DNA from: Massilia sp. UBA2709
GTDB lineage: Bacteria > Pseudomonadota > Gammaproteobacteria > Burkholderiales > Burkholderiaceae_D
DNA: 16,667 nt
NCBI GenBank assembly: GCA_002354135.1
Contig: DEKZ01000248.1
Location: 1-16,667 of the forward strand
Reading direction: 5' to 3'
The notes under the pieces are model-generated. The model did no database searches. It was not told the DNA's origin and saw nothing but the letters and a program-made list of their open reading frames with translations. Position numbers and translations under genes: made by a program. Of this stretch, positions 8,549 through 16,114 are shown one piece after another. Within the stretch, counting starts at the first letter, position 1. Each line of letters opens with the position of its first letter.

Positions 8549-8619
8549 GGGATGGCCGATGAGTGATGGTGAGATTGCGGATGTGTGCACGGATGAGCAT
8601 ACCAAAGCGCGTCGCTGCC

Positions 8620-8638
8620 AAAGCTCTCCAATTCTCAC
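8620..8638. repeat. Conserved 19-bp block upstream of peptidase 2
   Basis: This is the second copy of AAAGCTCTCCRATTCTCAC (R = A). It lies about 70-90 bp before the peptidase 2 start and about 40 bp after the pfp stop; the partner is at 6354-6372. Confidence 0.55.
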
Positions 8639-8678
8639 TGCCGGCCCGGATGCGCTGAGCGCTGCCGCATGCCTCGTA

Positions 8679-9899
8679 TCAGTCTTCCCGGTGCAGCACC
8701 TTCGGCACCCTGGCCCCGCGCAGGCGGAAGGCGTCGGGCATGCCCGAACCCAGCAGGGGGCGCAGGTAGAGCCGGAAGGCATCGGTGACGTCGGTGCCGC
8801 TCTCGCTGATGAATTCGTCCTCCATCGTGCGCGTCTTGCCGGCAACGAAGTCCAGCGGCAGCAGCTCGTAGTCGACGGAATAAAAACCGGTGCGGCGGAT
8901 CGCCACCGAGCCGTCGGCGTCGCCCCAGAACGCGAACTGCACCGCCTTCTCGCCGACTTCGCGCGCCTCGCGCTGGTCGACGTCGGAGACGCAGCCGATG
9001 AAGGAGCGCTGCAGGTAGCCGAAGGTGTCGCCGCGCACGCGCTTGATGCCGAGTTTTGACCGGATCTCGTCGCACAGCAGGTCGGCCAGCGCGCCGGTTC
9101 CCGACAGCTGCACGTTGCCGTGGTCGTCGCGCTCGATCTCCTTCGCCAGCAGGGTGGCGACCGGTTCGCCCGAGGCGTCGTGGATGCCCTCCGAAACCGC
9201 GATCACACAGCGCCCGTGGCGCTCGTACATCGCTTTGACGTCGTCCAGGAAGCGCTCCAGCACGAAGGTGCGCTCGGGCACGTAGATCAGGTGCGGTCCG
9301 TCGTCGGGGAATTTCTTGCCGAGTGAGGATGCGGCGGTGAGGAAGCCCGCGTGGCGCCCCATCACCACGCCGACGTAGACGCCGGGCAGCGCTGCATTGT
9401 CGAGGTTGGCGCCGGCGAAGGCCTGGGCCACGAAGCGCGCCGCCGAGGGAAAGCCGGGCGTGTGGTCGTTGCCGACCAGGTCGTTGTCGATGGTCTTCGG
9501 GATGTGGATGCTGCGCAGCGGATAGCCGGCCTCGCGCGCCTGCTCGCTGACGATGCGCACGGTATCGGCCGAATCGTTGCCGCCGATGTAGAAGAAGTGC
9601 TCGATCTCGTGCGCGCGCAGCACCTCGAAGATGCGCCGGCAATAGGCGATGTCGGGCTTGTCGCGGGTCGAGCCCAGGCTCGATGACGGCGTGGCGGCCA
9701 CCAGCTCCAGGTTGTGGCTGGTTTCCTGGGTGAGGTCGATGAACTCCTCGTCGACGATGCCGCGCACACCGTGCAGGGCGCCGTAGACCCGGGTCACGCC
9801 CGGGAAGCGGCGCGCTTCGAGCGCCACCCCGACCATCGATTGGTTGATGACGGCGGTCGGCCCGCCTCCCTGTGCAACAAGAATTTTCCCTGACGACAT
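8679..9899 (-). CDS. pfp: 6-phosphofructokinase, pyrophosphate-dependent type
   Basis: This 406-residue enzyme phosphorylates fructose 6-phosphate, and in the PPi-dependent family the reaction is reversible and spares ATP. GGGPTAVIN at 11-19 is the phosphate-binding start. GGNDS at 106-110 has Asp where ATP-dependent PfkA has the second Gly of GGDGS, and PKTIDND at 134-140 has Lys where PfkA has Gly; these two changes mark the PPi type. MGRHAGFL at 180-187 and GDTFGYLQRSF are further family blocks. The start at 9899 is supported by a strong AGGAG ribosome-binding site seven bases upstream. It lies 50 bp downstream of the chimeric monooxygenase-symporter frame and upstream of the peptidases. 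An open frame of 1004 codons extends far upstream in the same phase, but that is chance. PPi dependence is inferred from residues, not tested. Confidence 0.94.
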   Translation of the reverse strand: MSSGKILVAQGGGPTAVINQSMVGVALEARRFPGVTRVYGALHGVRGIVDEEFIDLTQETSHNLELVAATPSSSLGSTRDKPDIAYCRRIFEVLRAHEIEHFFYIGGNDSADTVRIVSEQAREAGYPLRSIHIPKTIDNDLVGNDHTPGFPSAARFVAQAFAGANLDNAALPGVYVGVVMGRHAGFLTAASSLGKKFPDDGPHLIYVPERTFVLERFLDDVKAMYERHGRCVIAVSEGIHDASGEPVATLLAKEIERDDHGNVQLSGTGALADLLCDEIRSKLGIKRVRGDTFGYLQRSFIGCVSDVDQREAREVGEKAVQFAFWGDADGSVAIRRTGFYSVDYELLPLDFVAGKTRTMEDEFISESGTDVTDAFRLYLRPLLGSGMPDAFRLRGARVPKVLHRED

Positions 9900-9949
9900 A
9901 CGCACTCCTTTCGTAGTGGACTGCAGAAAAAACCTGTGTGACGGCGCGC

Positions 9950-10873
9950 CTACTCCGGGGCGCGGATGTAATCGACCAATCCATTGCTCGCCCGGCTGGG
10001 CGGGGCGGTGAGCAGGCTGACCAGCACCACGGCCGCGATCCCCGCGGGCACCCCGAAGATGCCGGCGGACATGGGCGCGATATCGAACCAGGCCGCATCC
10101 ATCCGACCGCCCAGGGCGGGATTGGTGCGGAACATATAGTAGAGGCAGGTCAGGAAGCCGGCGACCATGCCCGCGATCGCCCCGGCCTGGTTGGCGCGTT
10201 TCCAGAACACGCCCAGCACCAGCACCGGGAACAGGGTCGAGGCCGCCAGCGAGAAGGCGGCGCCCACCAGCGACAGGATGTCGGCCGGCTTTTGCGAGGC
10301 GGCATAGGCGGCGATGAAGGCCACCGCCAGGAGCAGCAGCTTCGAGATCGTCACCCGCTTCTGCGTCGAGGCGCCCGGGTCGACCAGCTTGTAGTACACG
10401 TCGTGCGAGAGCGCATTCGAGATCGCCAGCAGCAGGCCGTCGGCGGTGGACAGCGCCGCCGCCAGCCCGCCGGCCGCGACCAGTCCGGAAATGACATAGG
10501 GCAGGCCACCGATTTCCGGGGTGGCCAGCACCAGCACGTCGCCGTCGATGGCGATCTCGGCCAATTGCACCAGGCCGTCGCCGTTGATGTCGCTGACACT
10601 GATGAGGGGATTGACCTTGTCGACGTTGGCCCAGTACGAAATCCAGGTCGGCAGCGAGCGGAAGTCGCTCCCGACCAGGCTCGTGTAGATGTCGTATTTC
10701 GCCAGCACCGCCAGCGCCGGGATGCTCAGGTAGATCAGCAGGATGAAGAACAGGGTCCAGAACACCGACACCCGCGCCTCGCCCACCGAGGGCGTGGTGT
10801 AGGAACGCATCAGGATGTGGGGCAGGGCGGCGGTGCCGAACATCAGGCAGAACACCAGGGCAAGGAAATTGTT
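9950..10873 (-). pseudogene. Sodium:solute symporter (VC_2705-like), N-terminal half missing, fused to a monooxygenase
   Basis: About 307 residues of a sodium:solute symporter remain, starting near NNFLALVFCLMFGTA, followed by LPHILMRSYTTPS and the helices LFFILLIYLSIPALAVLA, LPYVISGLVAAGGLAAALSTADG and others to the C-terminus (PE, then TAG). The sequence resembles the large SSS transporters of the VC_2705 subfamily, related to acetate/cation permease ActP. Everything before this point, including the first several helices, is absent. The reading frame instead continues upstream into an LLM monooxygenase. A hydrophilic loop carries DINGDGLVQLAE, a perfect 12-residue EF-hand-type calcium loop, with IDGDVLVLATPE following. 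Without the N-terminal half it cannot form the normal SSS fold, so I treat it as a remnant. It ends 50 bp before pfp, suggesting that an intact symporter and pfp once formed one operon. Confidence 0.82.
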
Positions 10874-11779
10874 GCGGCGTGCGTTCGACTCGGCCTCGGT
10901 GGCGCCGGGGACAACCAGCGCCTGCGCATACACCAGCAGCGATTCCGGATCGCGTCCGGCAGCGCGCACGGCGGCGCGCGCTGTCGACATAGCGCCTGAC
11001 GATGCCCCGGGTCGGGCCGCTGACAAACGTCGCTTCGGCATGACGCGCCGCGAAGGCCAGGCCGCGCGGCGATGCCCCGGCCTGGTACAGGAAAGGCGTG
11101 CGCTGGGGCGAGGGTTCGCACAGGTGGATGCCCGGCACCGAATAGTGCTCGCCCTGGTGCTTGATGGGGTGGACGCGCGCGGGGTCGGTGTAACGCCGCG
11201 TTCGCGGTCGCGCAGCACGGCGCCGTCTTCCCAGCTCTTCTCCCACAGCTTGTAGACCACCTCCAGGTATTCGTCGGCCAGGTCGTAGCGCGCGTCGTGC
11301 CCGAGCTGCCGGGCCTGGCCCAGGTTGCGCGCGGCGCTGTCGAGGTAGCCGGTGACGATGTTCCAACCGATGCGCCCGCCGCTCAGGTGGTCGAGCGTCG
11401 AGATCCGGCGCGCGAAGGTATAGGGGTGCTCGCCGCCGGTGGAGGCGGTGACGCCGATCCCCAGCCGTGTCGTCGCCTGCGCGATCAGCGGCGCCAGCGC
11501 GAGTGGATCGTTCAGCGGCAACTGCACGCCGTGGCGCAGCGCCGCATCCAGGTTGCCGCCGTAGACGTCGTAGGCGCCCAGCACGTCGGCGAGAAAAATC
11601 GCGTCGAAGCCGCCGGCCTCCAGCAGGCGCGCCAGGTCGACCCAGTACCCGGCGTCGCGGTAGCCGGCGCCGGTGTCGCGCGGATGGCGCCACAGGCCCG
11701 GCGACTGGTGGCTGGGCGTGTTCATCTGGAAGGCGTTGAAGCGCACAGGTCTCGCGCTTGCTGGCAATGCCGCGTTCAT
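10874..11779 (-). pseudogene. LLM-class FMN-dependent monooxygenase (NtaA/DszA-like), frameshifted and truncated
   Basis: The first 195 residues are a clear flavin-dependent monooxygenase of the nitrilotriacetate/DszA/SnaA type: HQSPGLWRHP, GGFDAIFLADVLG, GGEHPYTFARRISTLDHLSGG and GRIGWNIVTGYLDSAARNLG. These enzymes use reduced FMN and oxygen, often to oxidise sulfur compounds. At about 11193 one base is missing and the conserved protein continues in another frame (YTDPARVHPIKHQGEHYSVPG, then LYQAGASPRGLAFAARHAEATFV). Near 10981 two bases of a GC run are missing and the first frame returns (AAVRAAGRDPESLLVYAQALVVPGA). The net change is three bases, so the frame is restored. Near residue 303 the protein stops being a monooxygenase and becomes a symporter; about 150 C-terminal residues are lost. 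The ATG overlaps the metQ stop (ATGA), so it belonged to the metNIQ operon. Confidence 0.85.
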
Positions 11780-12600
11780 TTTGCGCTCTTTTCCAGCGCC
11801 AGCTGGTAGTCGGTCTTGGCGTAATCGGCGAACAGGCGGTTGGTCACTTCCAGGAATTCGCGCGAGCGGTAGGCCGCCGCGATGTCGCGCGCGAAGGGTT
11901 TGTCCTTGTCGGCCGTGCGCACCGCGACCAGGTTGGCATAGCTCGGCGAAATCTTCTCGGTGCGCAGCGCGTCGCGCAGCTTCAGACCGGAGGCGAGCGC
12001 GAAGTTCCCGTTCACGAAGGCGAAGTCGGCGTCCTGCAGGGAGCGCGGCAACTGCGCGGCTTCCAGCGGCAGCAGCTTTATCTGGCGCAGGTTCTGGGCG
12101 ATGTCCTTTTCGGATGCCTTGATCGGGTCGATGCCGGGTTTTAGCTTGACCCAGCCGATCTGGTCGAGCATGACGAGGGCGCGCGCCTGGTTGGTCGGGT
12201 CGTTCGGCAGGGCCACCGTGGCGCCGGGACGCACGGCGTCCAGGGTCTTGTGCTTGTGGCTGTAGATGGCGATCGGTGCGGTCGGGATTTTCACCAGTTC
12301 CGACAGCGCCAGCTTGTGCTGCTCGGCGAAGCGCGTCAGGTAGACGATGTGCTGGAACACGTTGGCGTCGAGCGCGCCCTCGGCCAGCGCGAAGTTCGGC
12401 TGGATGTAGTCGTTGAACTCGACCAGCCTGATTTTATAACCCTGCTTTTCCAGGATCGGCTTGATGCCGAAGCGGATCTGGTCGGCATAGGGACCGGCGC
12501 TGGTGCCGATGACCAGCTCTTTCGGGTCCTTGGCATGGGTGGCGCCGACGACGAGCAGCGACAAGGCGGCGGCGATCAGGGTGCGGCGGTGCGGGCGCAT
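11776..12600 (-). CDS. metQ: MetQ/NlpA-family periplasmic substrate-binding protein
   Basis: A 274-residue binding protein of the MetQ/NlpA family, which captures methionine or a related sulfur compound for the MetNI importer. A signal peptide (residues 1-23, ending THA) is followed by KELVIGTSAGPYADQIRFGIKPIL, then YIQPNFALAEGALDANVFQH, a family hallmark. Also present are ALPNDPTNQARAL and FAFVNGNFALASGL, positioned as in MetQ. Unlike E. coli MetQ there is no lipobox cysteine, so it should be a free periplasmic protein. The start at 12600 has an AAAGGA ribosome-binding site. It lies 27 bp after metI, and its stop overlaps the LLM monooxygenase start by 4 bp. Neighbouring monooxygenases suggest that the real ligand may be an organosulfur compound rather than methionine. 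Confidence 0.92.
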   Translation of the reverse strand: MRPHRRTLIAAALSLLVVGATHAKDPKELVIGTSAGPYADQIRFGIKPILEKQGYKIRLVEFNDYIQPNFALAEGALDANVFQHIVYLTRFAEQHKLALSELVKIPTAPIAIYSHKHKTLDAVRPGATVALPNDPTNQARALVMLDQIGWVKLKPGIDPIKASEKDIAQNLRQIKLLPLEAAQLPRSLQDADFAFVNGNFALASGLKLRDALRTEKISPSYANLVAVRTADKDKPFARDIAAAYRSREFLEVTNRLFADYAKTDYQLALEKSAK

Positions 12601-12627
12601 GGGAGTCCTTTCTTTTTATGAGGGGAT

Positions 12628-13290
12628 TCAGCGTTTGTCGAGGCGGCGCGCGGCGCGGGCGCCGGTCAGCTGGATCAACTGCACCAGCACGATCAGGATC
12701 GTCACCGTGAAGATCATCACGTCGGTCTCGAAGCGGTAGTAGCCGTAGCGGATCGCAAGGTCGCCGATGCCGCCGCCGCCCACCACGCCGGCCACGGCCG
12801 AGTAGGAGAGAAAGCTGATCGCCAGCACCGTGAGCGAGAGCACCAGGGCCGCGCGCGCTTCGGGCAGCAGCACGCGCACGACGATCTGGAATTCCGAGGC
12901 GCCCATCGCCTGCGCCGCCTCGATCACGCCGCGCGGCACGTCGCGCAGGTTCTGTTCGACCAGGCGCGCGAAATAGGGAATCGCGGCGATCGACAGCGGC
13001 ACCGAGGCCGCCAGCGGCCCGATCGAGGTGCCGGCCAGCACCCGGGTGACCGGCACCAGCGCCACCATCAGGACGATGAAGGGAAAGGAGCGCACCGTGT
13101 TCACGATCCAGCCCAGCACCAGCGCCAGGCGCCGGTTCTGCAGGGCCTGGCCGTCGGCGACCAGGAACAGCAGCACGCCGAGCGGGCCGCCCAGCAGCAC
13201 CGCGGCCGAGACGCCGATGCCGAGCATGAGTGCGGTTTGCAGGAAGGCGGTCCAGAGTTCGGGCAGGACGGCGACGATCGAATCAGGCAT
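12628..13290 (-). CDS. metI: MetI-type ABC transporter permease
   Basis: A 220-residue inner-membrane permease, close to the usual ~217 residues of MetI. About five hydrophobic helices can be seen, starting with TALMLGIGVSAAVLLGGPLGVLLFL (residues 19-43) and ending with VMIFTVTILIVLVQLIQL. The cytoplasmic coupling loop is EAAQAMGAS...LLPEA at 124-145, which docks on MetN. VNTVRSFPFIVLM and VGGGGIGDLAIRYGYYRF are MetI family blocks. I chose the ATG at 13290 because GGGGAG sits about seven bases upstream. ATG 13296 is possible, and the longer frame from 13374 lies inside metN. The start overlaps the metN stop by 8 bp, so translation is probably coupled. Confidence 0.93.
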   Translation of the reverse strand: MPDSIVAVLPELWTAFLQTALMLGIGVSAAVLLGGPLGVLLFLVADGQALQNRRLALVLGWIVNTVRSFPFIVLMVALVPVTRVLAGTSIGPLAASVPLSIAAIPYFARLVEQNLRDVPRGVIEAAQAMGASEFQIVVRVLLPEARAALVLSLTVLAISFLSYSAVAGVVGGGGIGDLAIRYGYYRFETDVMIFTVTILIVLVQLIQLTGARAARRLDKR

Positions 13291-14107
13291 GGGCATCTCC
13301 CCAGGCGGCCGCGGCAAAGGCCTCGGTGCCGTAGTAGGCAAGTTCGCGTCCCAGCGCGGTCTTGCGCGGGACACTGCGGTCGGCGAGGGCGAACTGCTCG
13401 GCCACCACGCCGTTCTCGATGACGGCCACGCGGTGGCACAAGCTGCCGAGCACCTGCAGTTCGTGGCTGACGATGACGATGGTCACGCCCAGTTGGACGT
13501 TGATGGTGCGCAGCGTCTCGAGCAGGGCGCGCGTGGTTTCCGGGTCGAGCGCCGAGGTGGGTTCGTCGCACAGCAGCACCGCCGGGTGGCTGGCCAGGGC
13601 GCGCGCGATCGCCACCCGTTGTTTCTGTCCGCCCGAGAGCTGGGCCGGGTAGCTGGCCGCCTTGTCGGCCAGGCCCACCAGTTCCAGACATTCGGCCACG
13701 CGCGCCTTCAGGCGCGGTGCGTTCATCGCATCGTGCAGGCGCAGCGGGAAGGCGACGTTCTCGAACACGGTGGCGTTCTGCAGCAGGTTAAAGCCCTGGA
13801 AGATCATGCCGATGCGCCGCCGCGCCTGGCGCAGGCCGCGCTTGTCGAGCGCCGTAAGCTCTGCACCGTCGACGATCACGCTGCCGCGCTCGGGGCGTTC
13901 GAGCAGGTTGATCAGCCGCAGCAGGGTCGACTTGCCGGCGCCGCTCTTGCCGACGATGCCGAAGATCTCGCCTTCCAGGATGTCGAGCGACACCCCGCGC
14001 ACGGCGTCGAAGCGTCCGCCGTCGGGCAGGGCAAAGGTCCTGGCGACGTCCAGCAGCCGGATGGCGGTCTTCGGCGCGCCGGCGTCAAGGGTAGGGTGCG
14101 TGTTCAC
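13283..14107 (-). CDS. metN: MetN-type ABC transporter ATPase lacking the NIL domain
   Basis: This 274-residue ATPase powers the MetNI importer. Walker A is GKSGAGKST at 53-61, the Q-loop is Q104, the signature is LSGGQKQR at 157-164, Walker B is LLCDEP at 178-183 and the switch histidine is H215. IVGKSGAGKSTLLRLINLLE and MIFQGFNLL are typical of the methionine family. E. coli MetN has about 343 residues with a C-terminal NIL (ACT-like) domain that binds methionine and shuts the transporter. This protein ends about 60 residues after the switch region, so that domain is absent. The GTG at 14107 is the most likely start: it falls 4 bp after the preceding stop and just before conserved sequence. 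ATGs at 14155 and 14185 would add unrelated residues inside the upstream gene. No clear ribosome-binding site is seen, which fits coupling. Confidence 0.9.
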   Translation of the reverse strand: MNTHPTLDAGAPKTAIRLLDVARTFALPDGGRFDAVRGVSLDILEGEIFGIVGKSGAGKSTLLRLINLLERPERGSVIVDGAELTALDKRGLRQARRRIGMIFQGFNLLQNATVFENVAFPLRLHDAMNAPRLKARVAECLELVGLADKAASYPAQLSGGQKQRVAIARALASHPAVLLCDEPTSALDPETTRALLETLRTINVQLGVTIVIVSHELQVLGSLCHRVAVIENGVVAEQFALADRSVPRKTALGRELAYYGTEAFAAAAWGDAHA

Positions 14108-14111
14108 GGTA

Positions 14112-15320
14112 TCAGGAATAGGCAGTGGGTTCGGGCAGGCGGCCCTCGAGCGCATAGCGCCCGAGGTCGCGCAGCTTGTAGTCAACCGGATCGTGCAGGG
14201 TGTGCACGCGCGCGTTGCGCCAGTAGCGGTCGAAGCCGAAACCGGCGGAGGTCGAACGCGCGCCCGTCAGTTCGAACATCTCGCTGCCGATGCCGATCGC
14301 CGCGCGGTGCGCCAGCACCTTGGCCTCGGCCACCGCAACCGCCACTTCGCCGCGCTCGCGCGCGTCGAGTTCCGCGCCCTTCGCGAAAGCGGCGTCGAGC
14401 AGGCGCGCAGCATGCTCGGCCAGCACCGTGGCCGGACGCAGCTTGAGCCAGAATTCGCCGTAGCGGTGCTGCACGAAAGGATCAGCGCTGGACTCGGACA
14501 CGTTTGAAGCGAACCAGGGCCGCGCCTGTTCCAGGGTGTAGTCACGCGCGGCCTCGAAGGCCCCGATGGCGATGCCGAGGTAGAGGTTGGCCATGATCAG
14601 CTGGGCCACCTGCGAACGCAGCGTCGCCTGCGCGGTGACTGCCTGGCCAGGCGCCTGCAGCACCAGCGCGGCCGGCAGGTAGACTTCTTCGAAGCGGACG
14701 GTGCCACTGTCGGTCTGGCGCTGGCCGAAGGCATCCCAGTCGGCTTCCACCGTCACGCCCGGCTGCGCGGTGGGCAGCACCGCGATCAGGGCGGCGCCGG
14801 CGGACTCGTCCCAGGCCAATACCGTCAGCCAGTCTGCACCCACCGAGCCGGACGAAAAGCTTTTCACGCCGTCGAGCACGAAGCCGGCGGGAACGGCCTG
14901 GGCGCGGGTGCGCTTGTCGAGCGGGTTCAGGGCGTTACCCCAGAACAGGCCCTGCTCGACGGTGGCGGTGAGCAGGTTACGCTGCTGGACCGCCGTGCCG
15001 TACAGGCGAATGCCGGCCAGCTGCAGGTGGTGGAATCCAAAGAGGTGGGCCAGCGCGCTGTCGGCCGCGGCCAGCTTGCGCACCACCTGCAGCACGGTTT
15101 CCCAGGAGGCGCCCTGGCCGCCGAATGCGTGTGGCACCGACAGGGTCAGCAGGCCGCTCCGGCGGATCAGTTCGCGTTCATGCGCCGCATGGCCGCCGAC
15201 GCGGTCGCGCTCGACGGCGGTGGCGGCGAACTGCTGCGCCAGTTTTTCAGCGAGCGCCAGGGGATCGGATGGCGTGGAACCCGGTTCCGGAACGCGCAAG
15301 GGAAGGACGGAAGGAGACAT
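14112..15320 (-). CDS. Acyl-CoA dehydrogenase-family flavin monooxygenase (DszC/SfnB-like)
   Basis: A 402-residue protein with the acyl-CoA dehydrogenase fold: helical N-terminal domain, a central beta domain (FVLDGVKSFSSGSVGADWLTV) and a C-terminal helical bundle. Blocks such as HAFGGQGASW, FGFHHLQLAGIRLYG, FWGNALNPLD and the tail FGFDRYWRNARVHTLHDPVDYKLRDLG fit the DszC/SfnB group. These use reduced flavin and oxygen on sulfur compounds instead of dehydrogenating acyl-CoA. I see no evident catalytic glutamate of true acyl-CoA dehydrogenases, consistent with a monooxygenase. I chose ATG 15320; the frame extends to 15410, but the extra 30 residues are not family-like and cover the divergent promoter. 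The ribosome-binding site is weak. It is the first gene of the metNIQ operon. The precise substrate (sulfone, thiophene or sulfonate type) is not readable. Confidence 0.85.
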   Translation of the reverse strand: MSPSVLPLRVPEPGSTPSDPLALAEKLAQQFAATAVERDRVGGHAAHERELIRRSGLLTLSVPHAFGGQGASWETVLQVVRKLAAADSALAHLFGFHHLQLAGIRLYGTAVQQRNLLTATVEQGLFWGNALNPLDKRTRAQAVPAGFVLDGVKSFSSGSVGADWLTVLAWDESAGAALIAVLPTAQPGVTVEADWDAFGQRQTDSGTVRFEEVYLPAALVLQAPGQAVTAQATLRSQVAQLIMANLYLGIAIGAFEAARDYTLEQARPWFASNVSESSADPFVQHRYGEFWLKLRPATVLAEHAARLLDAAFAKGAELDARERGEVAVAVAEAKVLAHRAAIGIGSEMFELTGARSTSAGFGFDRYWRNARVHTLHDPVDYKLRDLGRYALEGRLPEPTAYS

Positions 15321-15512
15321 CGCAACAAGCCCTGATGAGGAAGTTGCAGCCAAGTTTGCACCGGGTCTGGCGCTGCGTGAACGAAGAAATACGGTCATCG
15401 ATATGCGCAAAACCTTAAAACGCCGGGCGCATATGGATGTGCGAAAGGATTAGTTTTCTTTCAAGTTCGCGAGCTCTACGCTGTGGCTCATCACCCCTGA
15501 ATGGACCACACC
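15321..15512. promoter_or_regulatory. Divergent control region between the DszC/SfnB-like operon and ssuE
   Basis: This 192-bp region must drive both the minus-strand flavin-monooxygenase/metNIQ operon and plus-strand ssuEA. It is AT-richer than its surroundings. It contains a perfect inverted pair ATATGCGC (15401-15408) and GCGCATAT (15427-15434), and the second arm is also half of an imperfect palindrome, CGCATATGGATGTGCG (15428-15443). The stretch GGATTAGTTTTCTTTCAAG follows. I see no convincing sigma-70 or sigma-54 box. Sulfur-responsive control, for example by a CysB-type LysR regulator, is plausible from the genes but not shown. Confidence 0.55.
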
Positions 15513-16091
15513 ATGAGCGTCTTCCTGCTGGGCGGCAGCCCGTCGCCGCAATCCTCGTCCTCGCGTCTCCTGCAGCACATCGGCGAGCGTCTCAGCCTGC
15601 ACGGCCAGCGCCTGGCGCGCTGCGAAGTGCGCGAGCTGCCTGCCGCGGCATTGCTGGCCCTCGAAAGCGGCGAGCCGGCCATTGCGCGCGTGCTGGCCCA
15701 GCTGCGCCAGGCCGACGCCGTGGTCGTCGCCACGCCTGTTTACAAGGCGGCCTACAGCGGCCTGCTGAAAGCCTTCCTCGACCTGCTGCCCCAGGACGCC
15801 CTGGCCGGCAAGCTGGTGCTGCCGCTTGCCACCGGCGGCAGCCAGTCGCACATGCTGGCGCTCGACTACGCCCTGCGGCCGGTGCTGGCCTCGATGTCGG
15901 CGCGCTTCATCCTGCCCAGCATTTATGCGACCTCCGAGCAGCTGGGGCGCGGCGTGGACGGCAGCCTGGCGCTGGCCGCGCCGATTGCCGTACGCGTGGC
16001 CCAGGGCGTCGAACAACTGGCGTCGGAATTGCGCGCCGTGGCGCCGCGGCCGGTCGTCGAACCCGCGGAAATACAAGCCGTTCCTGCCTGA
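15513..16091 (+). CDS. ssuE: NADPH-dependent FMN reductase SsuE
   Basis: SsuE supplies reduced FMN to partner monooxygenases that cleave organosulfur compounds; it acts in the cytoplasm under sulfate limitation. The 192-residue flavodoxin-like protein has the FMN phosphate loop GGSPSPQSSSSRLL at the N-terminus. The central block VVATPVYKAAYSGLLKAFLDLLP is followed by GKLVLPLATGGSQSHMLALDYALRPVL, nearly identical in pattern to E. coli SsuE. I prefer ATG 15513 over ATG 15501 because family members begin directly with the first beta strand and GGA lies just upstream. It is 23 bp before ssuA. Besides an SsuD that would lie outside the window, the divergent DszC-like enzyme and the LLM enzyme could use its FMNH2. 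Confidence 0.93.
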   Translation: MSVFLLGGSPSPQSSSSRLLQHIGERLSLHGQRLARCEVRELPAAALLALESGEPAIARVLAQLRQADAVVVATPVYKAAYSGLLKAFLDLLPQDALAGKLVLPLATGGSQSHMLALDYALRPVLASMSARFILPSIYATSEQLGRGVDGSLALAAPIAVRVAQGVEQLASELRAVAPRPVVEPAEIQAVPA

Positions 16092-16114
16092 CCCCGCTAT
16101 ATAAGAGAGCTCCC

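Noticed and set aside
8549..8845. N-terminal extension of the second peptidase by 99 residues
   Set aside because: The extension overlaps the end of pfp and would bury the signal peptide that starts at 8548.
8679..11693. An open frame of 1004 codons on the minus strand covering pfp and most of the chimeric gene
   Set aside because: Only its last 406 codons are pfp, which has its own ATG and strong ribosome-binding site. The upstream part is mostly arginine/glycine-rich out-of-frame translation of other genes, open because of the high GC content. A short piece of it is the shifted middle part of the LLM gene.
15321..15410. Longer start (15410) for the DszC/SfnB-like gene
   Set aside because: The 30 extra residues are not family-like, and the ATG lies inside the inverted-repeat operator candidate.
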